Shown one piece after another: positions 23,601 through 44,500 of a stretch of DNA of 64,000 nucleotides. The first letter of the stretch is position 1. Each line of letters opens with the position of its first letter. The DNA is taken from the NCBI RefSeq assembly GCF_964204645.1, contig NC_134035.1, positions 4,898,501 to 4,962,500 of the forward strand. The letters run 5' to 3'. The position numbers were made by a program, and so were the translations under genes. The notes beneath the pieces are model-generated. The model was not told where the DNA came from, searched no databases, and was given only the letters and a program-made list of their open reading frames with translations. This DNA is from Tubulanus polymorphus. Its lineage: Eukaryota > Nemertea > Palaeonemertea > Tubulaniformes > Tubulanidae.

Positions 23601-25895
23601 AACAAGAAAAGGTGATTTACATAATTGCCCACACAGCGGCGCGGTCTCGCGCTACTCGCTTGAAAAAAGTAAATGTACTCTCCGCGCCTTGTTAGACGTT
23701 TGACGATGTTTACACGTTTTAAAGAGAGACGGTTATTTACAAATTGTCGCGTCGACCCAAGAACAACTTCACCTCGTTATACAGATCGGTTTATATAGCC
23801 GGTGTTTTTCGCAATCGTCGTGTGTTACCATACGCGATTCTCGGAACTCGAATGAAACGAAAATTCCGAATATTCAAATAGAAATTCCAAAAAAAAACTT
23901 CAGTGGAACCTCGTTGCAGCAAACTTCACGGGGCCAGATATTATGCTCGTTATAACTGATAGTTCGTTATATCCAGTATGGAATTAATCAAATTTTCTTA
24001 CTTGGGATGAAATTCTATATTTGTTATATCCGATGAATCGTTGAATCCGAGTTCGTTGCAACGAGGTTCCACTGTACTTCGATTCGACGTCGCATTTCTA
24101 CATATTGAAACATGTTTGAAAGTTGTACATGTGTACATATACATTTGGAGATATTGCGTTTAGTTTGGGTTTGGGATATAACATCGAGACTCCTATGGGA
24201 ATAGGTCCCTGAACCATAAGAATGAAATGTTTAAGAAAAAGCATATAAACAATATTCAACGACTGTAAGATTAAAGCAGTTTTCGCATCTTTTTAAGATT
24301 TGTCGAAAAATACTTTTCGGTATAAGCACAAAAACCTTGCAGGATGGTTATTCTTTTTCGTCGAATTACACAAAAAAATCTCAGTGAAGTTTCAGTTCTA
24401 GTACTGATAAGTTCGCTTTCATCGGCAAAAGGCTGGTAATTGGGCCCCTTTCGGGTCGAGATCAGAGGCCGCGTGGTGTTGCACTGTTATTGAAGACGTC
24501 TGGTTTGATAGCGGATTTAATGATCTGCCACGATGAATCCGCGACAGGCACAGAGCTTGAGAGATTGATGATAAATGCGATGACGCGCGCGGTCTATTTA
24601 ACGGTTTGTGTAAGTTGTCATCGTGTCACAGGCTATCGAACCGTTGCACACCTTGTTCGCGCAGTGCGCAGTTTAATCTCTTCTTGTACGAACTGGAACA
24701 CCTTCGCCGAAGACACCTCAGACGACGGCGGATTCAAAGAGTTCTTTGAGGCGTCGTTACAACACGGCACCAATCTAGTAACATAGATCCAGTCGTGGGC
24801 TCTGACAGCGGTGCCCGTATGTTCAGTTTCAAAGAAACTTCGAACGCCGGAACAAAGATCCATATAATGTAGGCCATAGCTAACGTATCACAGCTGATAA
24901 ACAAACCAAATTAACACATGAAGTTCAAAAGCGAAGAGTTGCAGAATCTGCGCATTAGGAGCCGTTTCTATCACATCTCTAACAAGTTTGATCGCCTCTG
25001 AAGCTTAGAGGTCCTATGGGCGGTTCAAAAGCCAGGGCCTCCAAAATGCGAATGCGCCGGTTTGGCCGCAACACGTTGACTCCGTTTGAAAAATTCATTT
25101 ATTTTACTAAATTTTTGTCACCTAATGAACATATAACCACCTTTTGAAATTACTTCATGTAGCGAATTTTTCCTTATAAAGATACCTTTTGATTCTATTA
25201 GAAATATTTGAATGGCCCGGGTCACGGCTTCACCGACCCGCCTGTCGAATGTTTGTTTGAATACTCTAATCCAAACTATTGATTTTGTCAGCATCATCGT
25301 GGATTTGAAGGACCCCATAATTTCGGACCGATCCGTTTTTCAATCATTACTGCGGGCATTGCACATTTTTGTCCTATGTACTTCCCAATGAATAAATAAA
25401 CCATTTCTTTCAAATGTACAAAAATATACATTTCCTTTAGAATGGAGTAAAACATTATATTCACTTCATCTCATTGGCAACTTCTAACTTTTCCCGCCAC
25501 TAAGAAAATAGAAGTAGAAACTACTCTGCTTCTACCCTGCTGGAGAACAGACACCTCGTCCACCACACCCACGCCTTCAAAATCAGCAATAACATCAACT
25601 CAAACAATCGACATAAATACTCCGTATTAATGTTCCGAGTCCTAGCTTATATGAGTTATTTGATCATCACTACTCATCTGCCATCTATCTCAGCATCAAA
25701 GAACTAAACTGATCAATTCATTCTCAACTTTCAAGCCTGCGCCCAGCATACCATGAATTATAATCCAATAAACAAGTAGAGAGATGATCTACTGACGATG
25801 GAAGCTCGACTATAGAATCAACACAATGAATAAATACTGTACTTTAAACAAATTTATTTTTCATTTTTTTCCACATTTCATTTCGGGAGTGAAAT
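20601..25895. other. Gene-poor intergenic DNA before RPS13
   Basis: No gene can be supported. A perfect palindrome agaaatgcatatgcatttct lies at 22116-22135. The stretches 22640-22910 and 24460-24870 have open frames on both strands and moderately gene-like composition, but no splice-consistent model or family motif. The 3' end of RPS13 is at about 25830, with AATAAA on the minus strand at 25853-25858. Confidence 0.3.
23901..24075. mobile_element. MITE with CAGTGGAACCTCGTT termini
   Basis: cagtggaacctcgttgca at the left and tgcaacgaggttccactg at the right are inverted. Further copies occur at 30321-30487 and about 40350-40550. Termini next to TA suggest a Tc1/mariner-type non-autonomous element, which is inference. 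Confidence 0.65.
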
Positions 25896-28332
<2,437 letters not shown>

Positions 28333-28838
28333 GATTACGGCTTCTCTAGTTGTGAAAGACCCGTATGTTCTCCACGTGCCGCGTCGGCGGAACCTCGCAC
28401 GGACACCGAACCGGACATAAATTCAAATGTATTTTATTATGCCCAAGCAATCCGGCCACCTAAATTCTCTTCTCTCTCCTAAATAGACAATATGCTTCTC
28501 TGGACCGTTTAGGCGGTCGACAAGTTTTAGTGCGATATTATGGGTCCCCTTCCTGTGATGGTGGGCTCCTACTGCGACTCACCTCATTACTCAATACCCT
28601 AATCACTTCGCGTTATATTTCATCAATCCAAAGGAAGGCTTTTTAAGCCTACTTGGTAACCCTCTTCGTACAACATATTCCGCACCAGGATAGAAAATAA
28701 TACCATCAGTTAAGACGAAAAATACAATCAACTAAATTCCACAAGTGCCAAAAGATTCCAAGAGAAACAAAGCCTAAAATCAATCAAGATATAGTTTTTC
28801 AGTAATTTCTTTTTTTATTTATTCGCGATATTACAAAT

Positions 28839-31256
<2,418 letters not shown>

Positions 31257-34110
31257 TTTGGCTATTTACGTCAGAGGGAGATACTTCCTTAATGCAATAC
31301 CGGAGAGCCCGTTTCCGGATTTGCGCAATGCTCCGTACGCGAGGCAGCGTCGGTTCGATTCGAATCCCAATTTTCTCAAGTAAAGAAGAACTCAACATGT
31401 CGAAGGCAGTGTTTAATCGATCCGTACCCTAATTTTCGCCCCCATTTACTGAGAACGAACTATTTTCGGCTCTGAACTATGGACGAAGAAAATTTCCATA
31501 CACTCTCAAGCCCACAGTTTCCGCTTCACTTCTGATTTGTAATCTGTTGGTATATATGCCGAGAAATTTCCCTGAAAGAAGCTCTAAAATCCTAGATCAC
31601 TGGAATTGCACTTGTAGATAACTTTGGGGGATAAGAAGACAAAAAACAACATCAAACAAATGATTTTTAATTTTACAAAATATATTTGGCACGAAGTATA
31701 ATTGATATAAGAGCACAACGGTCGAGACAAGCATCCTTCTTGGCTTAAATTCATTTATATTTTTTACAAAATCTATATATATTTCAAGCCCGTACAGATA
31801 GCCGTATCTTTCAGATGAGGATATCTTTAATTTTTGTCAATTCTTTAAAAAACACGGTTGAAAATCGTCGAAAAATGTATGAAATACGCGATAATGATAT
31901 CATTGATAAAGGTATCTAATCGTAGACCGCACCTTACTCGGTCAATGTGGAAACTGTATCGAAGCCAGTGAATATCATAAAACAGGGGCGCGGATCCAGG
32001 ATTTTCAGTGTGGGGGTGCTCTATTGGTAATCCCCTGGAAAGTTTTGAAAAACTAAGTCTAATTTTCACGCATTCCGAGCGTTTTTAAGCACTGTTAGAT
32101 CATCTTTTATATCCAACAGTACCGTACTTAGAAATTCGGCGTTAAAAAACTGGAAATAAATAATCCGAAGAATATTTTCCAAAGCACCCTTGGATCCGCG
32201 CCAGTAAAGGTAAGTTTTTGCAAAGTTTCATTTTCTTCTGATTCTCAACTGCGTGAAATATCCATATCAGCACAGTGAAATATTCACAGAATTCCCTGAT
32301 TTTCAACTCAGCACTGGTGCAATATTCACAGATTCACCAATTCTAAACTCAGTACAGTATACAGGTCAGCGCTGAATGGCACTACCGTGAAAGGTGGAGT
32401 CTACAATAGGCCTATAACATGACTGCAATTGAGGTATTACGCTAGACTATGATGTTTTGGCAATTTAAGAAACATTTTTGGCAATTATTAATTGAAGAAT
32501 TAAGCACAGGGGTTCATTCAATTCATAACACTGCTAAAATTTAGATGATACGAATTGCGGATAAAAGAAATTCTTACAAACTCACATAACTAAACAATAG
32601 ACCTTAAAACCCTTACAGCGTGCAGTGCGTTGTATAAATCGGTGATGGACTTAGCTGATACACCGCATCACAGTGTAGCTAATACACCGCATCGCAGTGT
32701 ATTGATGTTATCAATGATTAGTTTTTTATTTCAATTGAAAGATGGTAGCATCTGTCAAACATAGCGAAATATTTGTAACTAACAATACACTGCAGAGTGA
32801 TGTACATACATCATAGTGGTATGACCATTACACAACGCACTGGGGTGGAATTTTTCATAATTTTCGAATTATCTCCAGCACTTCAGGGTATCAACAAGCC
32901 AGCACTGAAAGGTTAACAGTATGTTTTAGGGAGAAAGTACTTAGAATGTAAACTGAGATTTTCATTTCAAATGTTTGGATGACACGATCAATATTCATAT
33001 TAAACGACAAAGAATATTAAAATATGGCACAAGTTTTCCAGCAGACGCAAAATACAATCTCAAAAAAAAAACATACACACAGAATCTTACTACCAGTAAC
33101 ATCTTTATATGTAAACACTGCTCTTATAGGTTGTTATGAATAGAGCAAGGAAATGAACTTAGACTGGTCTGAAGTCATGACTGCACTGAATTAACCCTGG
33201 AACCACCACTAGTTAGATCCTGAAACCGCCGCTACTGAGCTGGTGGATACAACCACCAAGCCGAGTCATTCTTCATTTAATCAACAACATAAGGACAACA
33301 ATATAATGATACCGCCACGAGATATTGAATTCAGCGAATGAATGCGACCGATTATTATCACCGATTCATGTCCTGTAGCAGTCGAATACAAAAGCAATTA
33401 AAAGGCTTTACAAGCCGCGACACGTTCTACGACTTACACGTGAATCCGACGAGGATTTCGCGATACAACATGATGGACGACCAATACAGAAACGCATTAG
33501 AATCCGTTCGTATTTTCAATGAAAAACTACTGGATTCGAGTCGTAAATCACGAGTCGGTATCTGATAGCGTTTAAATTACAAAAGCACACATACGCATGA
33601 CAAGCTGTGAAATGAAATGGAATGTAGAGCGCTAGTGAAATAAACACGTTGCCGACATTCGATTTCGAAACGTTCATCACCCAACGAGCATAGATCATAG
33701 ATACTATTTTCAACACATTACCCGACTGAAGTGTCAGAAATCTAAAAGCTCGCAGGGAAATAGGATTTTAATTCAGCTGCTTTCGCAATCTATTCTAAGA
33801 GATTACGTCGGCTTACGAAGACATGACGTAACGTCGGATCGGTTCAAAACACGCCCAAAAAACTTCTCCCATTAGTCGCTTAAGTAACCAGTTTCTGTTA
33901 GTATGAAGAGGTATGAATGAATCGATTAATCTCGAGCGAATTGATCACTATGATTTTCAAACACGTGGAAATGTGTTCTTATGACCTGCGCGCAAAAATA
34001 AAGACGCTAAGATACAGACACGATCAAACCCCGATATTACCGCCCTCCCATTTACCCCCACCCCTGCATACCGCAGGCTTTCTCTATGTACATCTCGATA
34101 CAAATAAATA
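31257..34110. other. Non-coding DNA upstream of RPL27A
   Basis: The start of this stretch should contain the RPL27A promoter and 5' UTR. A hAT-like MITE lies at 31983-32206 (caggggcgcggatccagg ... ccttggatccgcgcc). The frame at 33338-33565 (+, 75 codons) has fairly gene-like composition but no splice model or motif. Otherwise nothing recognised. Part may be the 3' UTR or last intron of the nuclear receptor gene. Confidence 0.3.
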
Positions 34111-37700
<3,590 letters not shown>

Positions 37701-37739
37701 AATTAATAATACTAGCTCGTTTTAATTTTTTAAATCTCA

Positions 37740-38118
37740 CGTGTGATGGCCGACAACTTTCACGTATCATCGTCGTCTGTGTCCACAGTAGCATCTGTAA
37801 CGAAAAATAATAATTATTATTATTATCATTATTATTATGATTTACTATCATTTACTAGTATTTCACGTTATTATTTATCATTATTATTACTTTTATTGTT
37901 ACAACTCATTGCTACTATCATTACTATTATTATTTTCATCCTTTAGTGTAATTATCAGTTTATGTGCATTTATTAATTTTTGATCACCGTCAAATGTGAC
38001 TGTAATTTCGATTATAATTGTAATTGCTTGTCATGTCCTCTGGACCTTAGCATGTATTTATTTTGTATACCATTGACTTGTTTAATAAAATTAATTTGTA
38101 CTAAAAAAAAAAAAAAAA
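37740..38118 (+). mobile_element. 3' end of a non-LTR retrotransposon with poly(A) tail
   Basis: A (tta)n-rich segment (37808-37945) is followed by tcctctggaccttagcatgt, ttgtttaataaaattaattt and 18 As at 38103-38120. A polyadenylated end with AATAAA inside otherwise unrelated DNA indicates a 5'-truncated LINE insertion on the plus strand. No reverse transcriptase remains. Confidence 0.5.
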
Positions 38119-38129
38119 AATGAAAAATA

Positions 38130-38475
38130 ATCGATAAAGTTTGGCACGAAATTCTTGGCCACTTTTGGTCTTAAATTATCAGCGTGGCCACTTGTATTTG
38201 AATTGCTTTTCCTCTGACTTTTCCCCGACTATTGCATAACATGTACGTTGTTTTCCCTGACTCGATCAACTAGGAATCCAATCATTTAACACAGTCAAAT
38301 ACGTAAAACATATACGGAAATTGTTTTATTCAAAAAAAAAAAAATTTCCCCCGACTATAAATATCCCTGATTTTTAGCTTTTACACAAAATTCCTCGACT
38401 ATTTCCAGACTATTTTAACGAAAAGAAAGTTCCCTGACGTTTCCCTGATTTCCAGGTAAATGGAGCCACCCTGAT
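38130..38475. mobile_element. Degenerate repeat with cctgactttccctga words
   Basis: Repeated words ttggccacttttgg, tttccccgact, ttccctgact, ttccctgatttccaggtaaatggagccaccctgatt. Elements with ccctgactttccctg and a gccaccctg end are common dispersed repeats in marine invertebrates. It abuts the donor of the last receptor exon found. Confidence 0.45.
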
Positions 38476-38501
38476 TATGATTTCGGCGTTACACGCGTTA
38501 C

Positions 38502-41500
38502 CTTCAGGAAGTTTGTCGATTTGGAAACTTCCGATCATTTCATTTTGCAAATGCGAAATAGTCGCCAACTGAGGCAGTGTCATGAACAGTCCACTAAGGA
38601 TTAACCCGCCATTTTCGGGGTGCTTTTTGATGATTTCCTGTGTCATCAAGTTCAAGTATTTCGTATGCAGCTTTTTAACTGAATCTTTACTGGTCAGTTT
38701 TTCCCGATCTGAAAAACAATGGTTTATGGAAACTGCTGAACGTGCCAGAGTCTTACGATGCGATCAGGTTCGAATCCCTGTGGGGGGGGGGGAACGCACG
38801 TGGTAGAATCTTACAATGCCATCAGGTTCAAAAAATGTGAGGTAGGAATGTGGAAGAGTTTCATCATGTCATCGAGTTCAAATCCCTGCAAGGGAGGGAG
38901 GAAAGTGGCAGAGTCTTACGATGGCATCAGGTTCAAATCTACGTGAGGGAGGAATGTGGCAGAGTCTCATGATGCCATCAGGGTTGAATCTCTGTGAAGG
39001 AGGAACGTGGCAGAGTCTGACGATGCCATCAGGTTCAAATTCCTGTGAGGGAATAATGAGGCAGTGTCTCACGGTGCTATCAAGTTTGAATCTATGTGAG
39101 GGAGGAACATCACAGTCTCATGAAGCCATCATGTTAAAAAATCCTGCCAGGGAGCTATGTGTTTACTATGACAGTGGTTCCTACTCATGCTGTAAGATTC
39201 TCTTCAAGAGAGAATTGTTTTAGTACTAAAGGGTGTCTCAAAAATGTGTTACCGAACCTCTTAAATAAATAACGCATTAACTATAACTGCAATTCAGTTT
39301 TGGGGGGTTAGATCGGTAGATTTGGATGTTTGCTCGAAGATGGAATATCGAAATGCAATGATAAGCCATGCATGCCTCAGCACTACCACGTTTTTTAATG
39401 GCCATGAAAATTAAGTAGATCCAAAACAAGAAATAAGGATTGACTCCTTCAATTATTGTGTACGTTTATCGTTAAATGACCAGTTGTGACATTGATCCTT
39501 GTGTTATTTTTCCTGTGGCGGATGGCAAAACCATCAAACCAAAGACTTAAGCGTCGGAAAGTGAGAGATTTTCGAAATACTGAATCCGATGAGTGAAAAT
39601 TCTGTGAGGGAAATAAGTGTTCGAGCTGAACTGCGCATTGGGAAAATGGTTGCCATAGTGAAGAAGTTACGTACCAGCTTAACTAGTAAAGCGAACCAAT
39701 AATTTTATTAAGGGGAAATCTGTCTCAGCTGATTTGACAGTGATTTTATTGTCATGTCGAAAACGGCAGCTTGTCACGCAACAATAAACGTGCGCAATAA
39801 CGGAACAAACCTTATTTCTCATTCTAATTTGATGTCATTCGTATTCAACAAACGCTAGCGCTCAACCACGCATGACTGATTGTTGCCTTTTAATATAGAA
39901 TCCTCAAACAAACATCACGTCTGCCAACCCTATCACCCGAATAAATCTATCACAATCATAGCTAATGAATGATTAATCTGAGACACCCTGTATAACGGAG
40001 GTTCGTTACGTAACTCACCTGGCAGCGTAGCGCGTATAGCGCTGATCAAAGCCAGCTCGCGATCGGACAGCGAGTAGCTGTTCAGCGTCGACGAAAAATC
40101 AACCATCATTTTAATCAATTCCTTCGATAAGAAATGCACCATCCAGTGCATGCAGTACTTCTTCTTACTGGGTAACAAAATATGACACTCATCGTCGTAG
40201 AAACAACCGCTGGCTCCGATCTGAAACGAAACGCGAAATTTTCCGTGTTTGAAGATCATAGATTTCACCATCGTTTAATCAGGTTATATCATAGGTACAG
40301 CCTTTGGATGAACACGTGCGATCATTCGACGACATTTCAAAACCACGGCAGACTTATAGTACAGCTTAACCTCATTACTTATACAAACTTAGGGAGACCA
40401 GGAAATCTGTTCGTTATAACCGATAGTTCGGTATATCCAATATGAAATAACTTTCCTATTTGGGACAAAATTCTAGGTTTTTAATGACTAATATCAAAAA
40501 TACATAGTATTTTTGCTAATATGAATCGTTATAAAAAGGTTCCACTGTAATATACTTAAGGTAAACATCCTCCCCGGCAGGGATTCAAACCTGATGGCAT
40601 CGAGATTGCCACAATATGATCCCCTGCCACACTAGACTCGCAGCTTAGATGATGTCAATGTTAGCCAATCAGATATCCAGTTTTATTTCGGCCCGGGTTT
40701 TCCCATTTATAGTTCTTTCGTGAAATTTGCCTAAGCGATTATACAACAAGCAATCTGGTGCCGCAAGTTTTTCCCGTAGTAAAGCTGCACATTTACCTGT
40801 GCACCCGTTCTTGTGTGGCTGAGCGTAGCGATGCCTTCAGGTTCAAATCCCTGCCAAGGGAGGATGTACTTGATACAGTACAATGGTATAAAAGGCGTAC
40901 AGGTTTAAAGTGTACTCACCATCCACAGTTCAAAGAATCCGTGTTTCATCAGTTCTGCCTGATCATCAGCTGGCAGATCAGTCATCCCTGGGATTTGTCG
41001 GCAAAAATCTATCGTGAAATGAAGAACAATTACATGCAGTTAATTCGTGGACAGCAGAGTCATAGATTTCCGCATTGGTTTTATGATTCGTGGCGAACCA
41101 TCCATCCGTCAATCTCGGTTGGACCCGGATATTGAGAGGCAGAAGATGCAAAAGAATAATACTTACGGCTTATATTGACTGAGCACGGTGTCACTGCCGA
41201 TATCAGCTCCTTATAAACACTGGCAATCTCGGACCTTTTCGATTTGACATTCGCCAATTGATTGGCTTCATCCTAAAATACACGAAAATACATGAAATAT
41301 TCATGAACTTGAATTGCAAATTATTTGCGAATTATCTCTAAAACACAGCGGTGATGAGAGCTTGCATATCATTCTTTTCCCCGGCAGCGCAACACCGCAC
41401 TACAGCTGAATGCCCATTTAACAGGTTTCCAGGGTAAAAAGTAAAAAGGAGAACTTAGAAGGACTTTTTCGGCAATTTTAGACCCAAAAGGAGGGACTTT

Positions 41501-44500
41501 TTGACTTATGAATGCCTTCACTGGAATACTAGTCATGTAGACCGGTCATACATTTCTGGGTAATTCCATAAGGCTTTCCTGTATATTCAATCTTACTGGC
41601 AATAATGAATTACCAGGCCAGGGTAATAAAATGCTTCGACAGTCAAATTCTCGAAAAAATTGCGCGTGAAAAATACATAAAAATCAAATTTGGAAGGACT
41701 TTTTTATCAAAAGGAAGGACTTAGAGCCAAAAAGAAGGACAAAGATGATGTTTGTCCAAACATTCTCCAAATACAGGACAAAGAAGGACTTGGAAGGACG
41801 GCTGAAAACCCATAAAAAAATACATCCATTTTTGCCCATTATTCGATGCACTGAGGAGGAATTTCTAAAAAATTTCAAATTATATCCGGAATTTTTCGGT
41901 GTTAGCTAGTCATTGGTCTTAAATCTAAGCCACAACTGAACAACACTGCGCCCAGTTTCGCAAAAAGGATTAAGGCCTAAATCGATTTAAGATAAACTGA
42001 ATAAACTAAGAAATCAAACAAATTTATGAGTTAAATCTTTTTGTGAAACTGGCCCCTGAAATGAAAAATCTATAACATTACCATATGAATGCCGAGTTCG
42101 ATATCTTGTCGTAGTTGTTGCCGGGCTTCGATATAATCAGCAACAGCCGTTGAGAAACACCGATTTAAATGCTCGATCACCAACTCCGGATCACCGTCGA
42201 TATCCGGTATTACGACTTCATCGGTCGCCGTCGACGCCATTTTTGATTCGGCGTCGACCGGTGTTTCTCGCTCGTCGGTAGTCGCGACGCTTTCGACATC
42301 ATCGAACATCCGCCTCTCGACGGCGACGTCCGCGTCGCTGCCGGTCGCGCCGACGACCCCGCCGTAATCTCGGTAGAACTCTTTCGTGATCGCGATGGAC
42401 GACGGATTATTGTTCGACCGTAACGACAACGACGCGTGATCGGCAGACGGATCGCCGCCGTTATCTAACGACTGCGCAGACGCCGACGTCATCTGCCACG
42501 GATTCGGGTTCGCCGACGCCGTTATATCGTTTACGCACTCGGTCAAATACCGGTCGATTTGACTGAGCGACCAGCCGCTCATGTTAGTCTGCTGCGATTC
42601 CAACGCGTTCGAATAAGCTTCGTTCAGTTTGTTCATTCCGCCGCCGCTGCCGCCACCGCTGCAGTAAGCGTCATTCGTTCCCGGTTCGTCTTTGATGATT
42701 TTAACGCACGGTGGCGCCTCCCCGCTGACGGATGCCGCGTAATATTGCGGTCTCGACGATTTACCGTTTACTTGATGTTGTTGATAGACGTTACCGTTGC
42801 CGATGTGGAGCTGCTGATGCTGGTGTTGATGATGGAAACGCTGGCTCGTCGCCCCCACGGCGTCGTGACCGTTTCCGACGTGGATGTTGACCGGCTGGTC
42901 GTAACGCGGTATTTTCGTCGCCGGTCCTGACAGCACGTCCGGTGGTCTGTCATGGCTGTACTGCCGGCTACCTCCCTGCTGCTGCCATTGCGTTTTCGAA
43001 ACGGGCTGATTTTGAAACGGGGCCGGAATAGCAGAACTGACCGACGTCAACACGTTGCTCGCTGCAGGATTATTCACCTGATGCAACAATTTGTTAATCA
43101 TTTCTGTCTGGCCATTTGAACTGTTTGCTTCCAACACCTACAACACAATTCAAATGTTTTCAAATGAGCATTTAAAACTGTATTCCATTCGTAACATACA
43201 ATTAATTGATAATACTTTGTGACAAAACAATGAGTTCAATGGGTAACCCATTGTTTTTTCTCCTTTTACTTATTATTCGAACCATATGCAGGATTACTAA
43301 TCTCTGAAAAGTGCTCTCAGCAATAATTTGAGTTACTTTCAGGAACAATTCCATTGAAATATGAAATGAAATGATCAAATTAATCAATGAAGGGTATAAA
43401 ACCCTCAGTAACATTTTTAATATCTCTGCTCGATACAGTTACCAAGAGGGGTAAGACCCTCAGTAACACCAAACAAATTTCTGTTCAAATTAATCAATAA
43501 TCAAAGAGGACTAGACCGTCAGTAACATTTTTCATATTTCTGTTCAAATCAATCAGTTTATCAAGAGGTACAAGGCCCTCACTAACAACTTTTATATTTC
43601 TGTACAAATTAATCAGGAAGGGTAAGACCCTGAGTAACATCTTTCATATTTCTGCTCAAATTAATCAGCAAGCAAGAGGGGTAAGACCCTCAGCGACACC
43701 TTTCATATTTTAGTACATATCAAACAAAATTAGTATCCCTAGGGGACAAAATACTGAAAATCAGAAACAGTTTGAGGAGAAGATGCAACTATAACAAATT
43801 TTGTTGAGGAGATGAATTACCACTTCGAGCAAGTTGTTCAAAAGATGGTTAAAGATAACTGGCGAATAGATACCATAGTAACAATGTAGTATCAATTGAA
43901 ACTATGTCAACTATCCCCTGGTTAACTCTAACCCACTTTTGAGCAATCGGCCCATTATCATTATCATTCTGAAAGAAATGTAAATCAAAATCCAGTCACA
44001 AGTTTCAATATAATATTCCGAGTTACGAATGATACTTTCTTTTAAGAGAAGTAGCAAATAATAAATACCTGATTGAGTAATTGTTTAATGACGGCTGGAC
44101 TCGACAGTACGGACGTATACCAGCCCCGACCCTCCGACGAGTTACTACTGTTCGGACGACTGGGCGTCGTCGGCGATACCGGCGACTCGGCCGTCACCTG
44201 CGCTGCGGCGACCATCTCGACGTCGATCGGCGACAGCGGATGTTTCTTCGCCGGAGCGGGTATAGATGGCAGCGGCGTCGCTGCCGTCGTCGTCGCGACG
44301 GGAGGCTTTGAATCGTTAGTCGTCGTCGACGGCAGATTCACGTACATCGGGCTGTTCTCGTTGGAATCGATTCCGGAATCGTTCGGCGCCGATAGCGACG
44401 TCGATTCTTTCTTTTCGCGTTCCGTCTGCAGAGCGCGTTCTTTCTCCAGTTTCGGGATTCGTCCCATTTTCACGGCTGCCAAAATGAAAACAACAAAACA

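Noticed and set aside
24460-24870. Overlapping ORFs on both strands (98 and 76 codons)
   Set aside because: Composition is gene-like, but no frame shows a recognised motif or a consistent splice model.
42559-42930. 123-codon plus-strand ORF
   Set aside because: Shadow of the nuclear receptor hinge exon, whose frame is supported by phase and splice sites.
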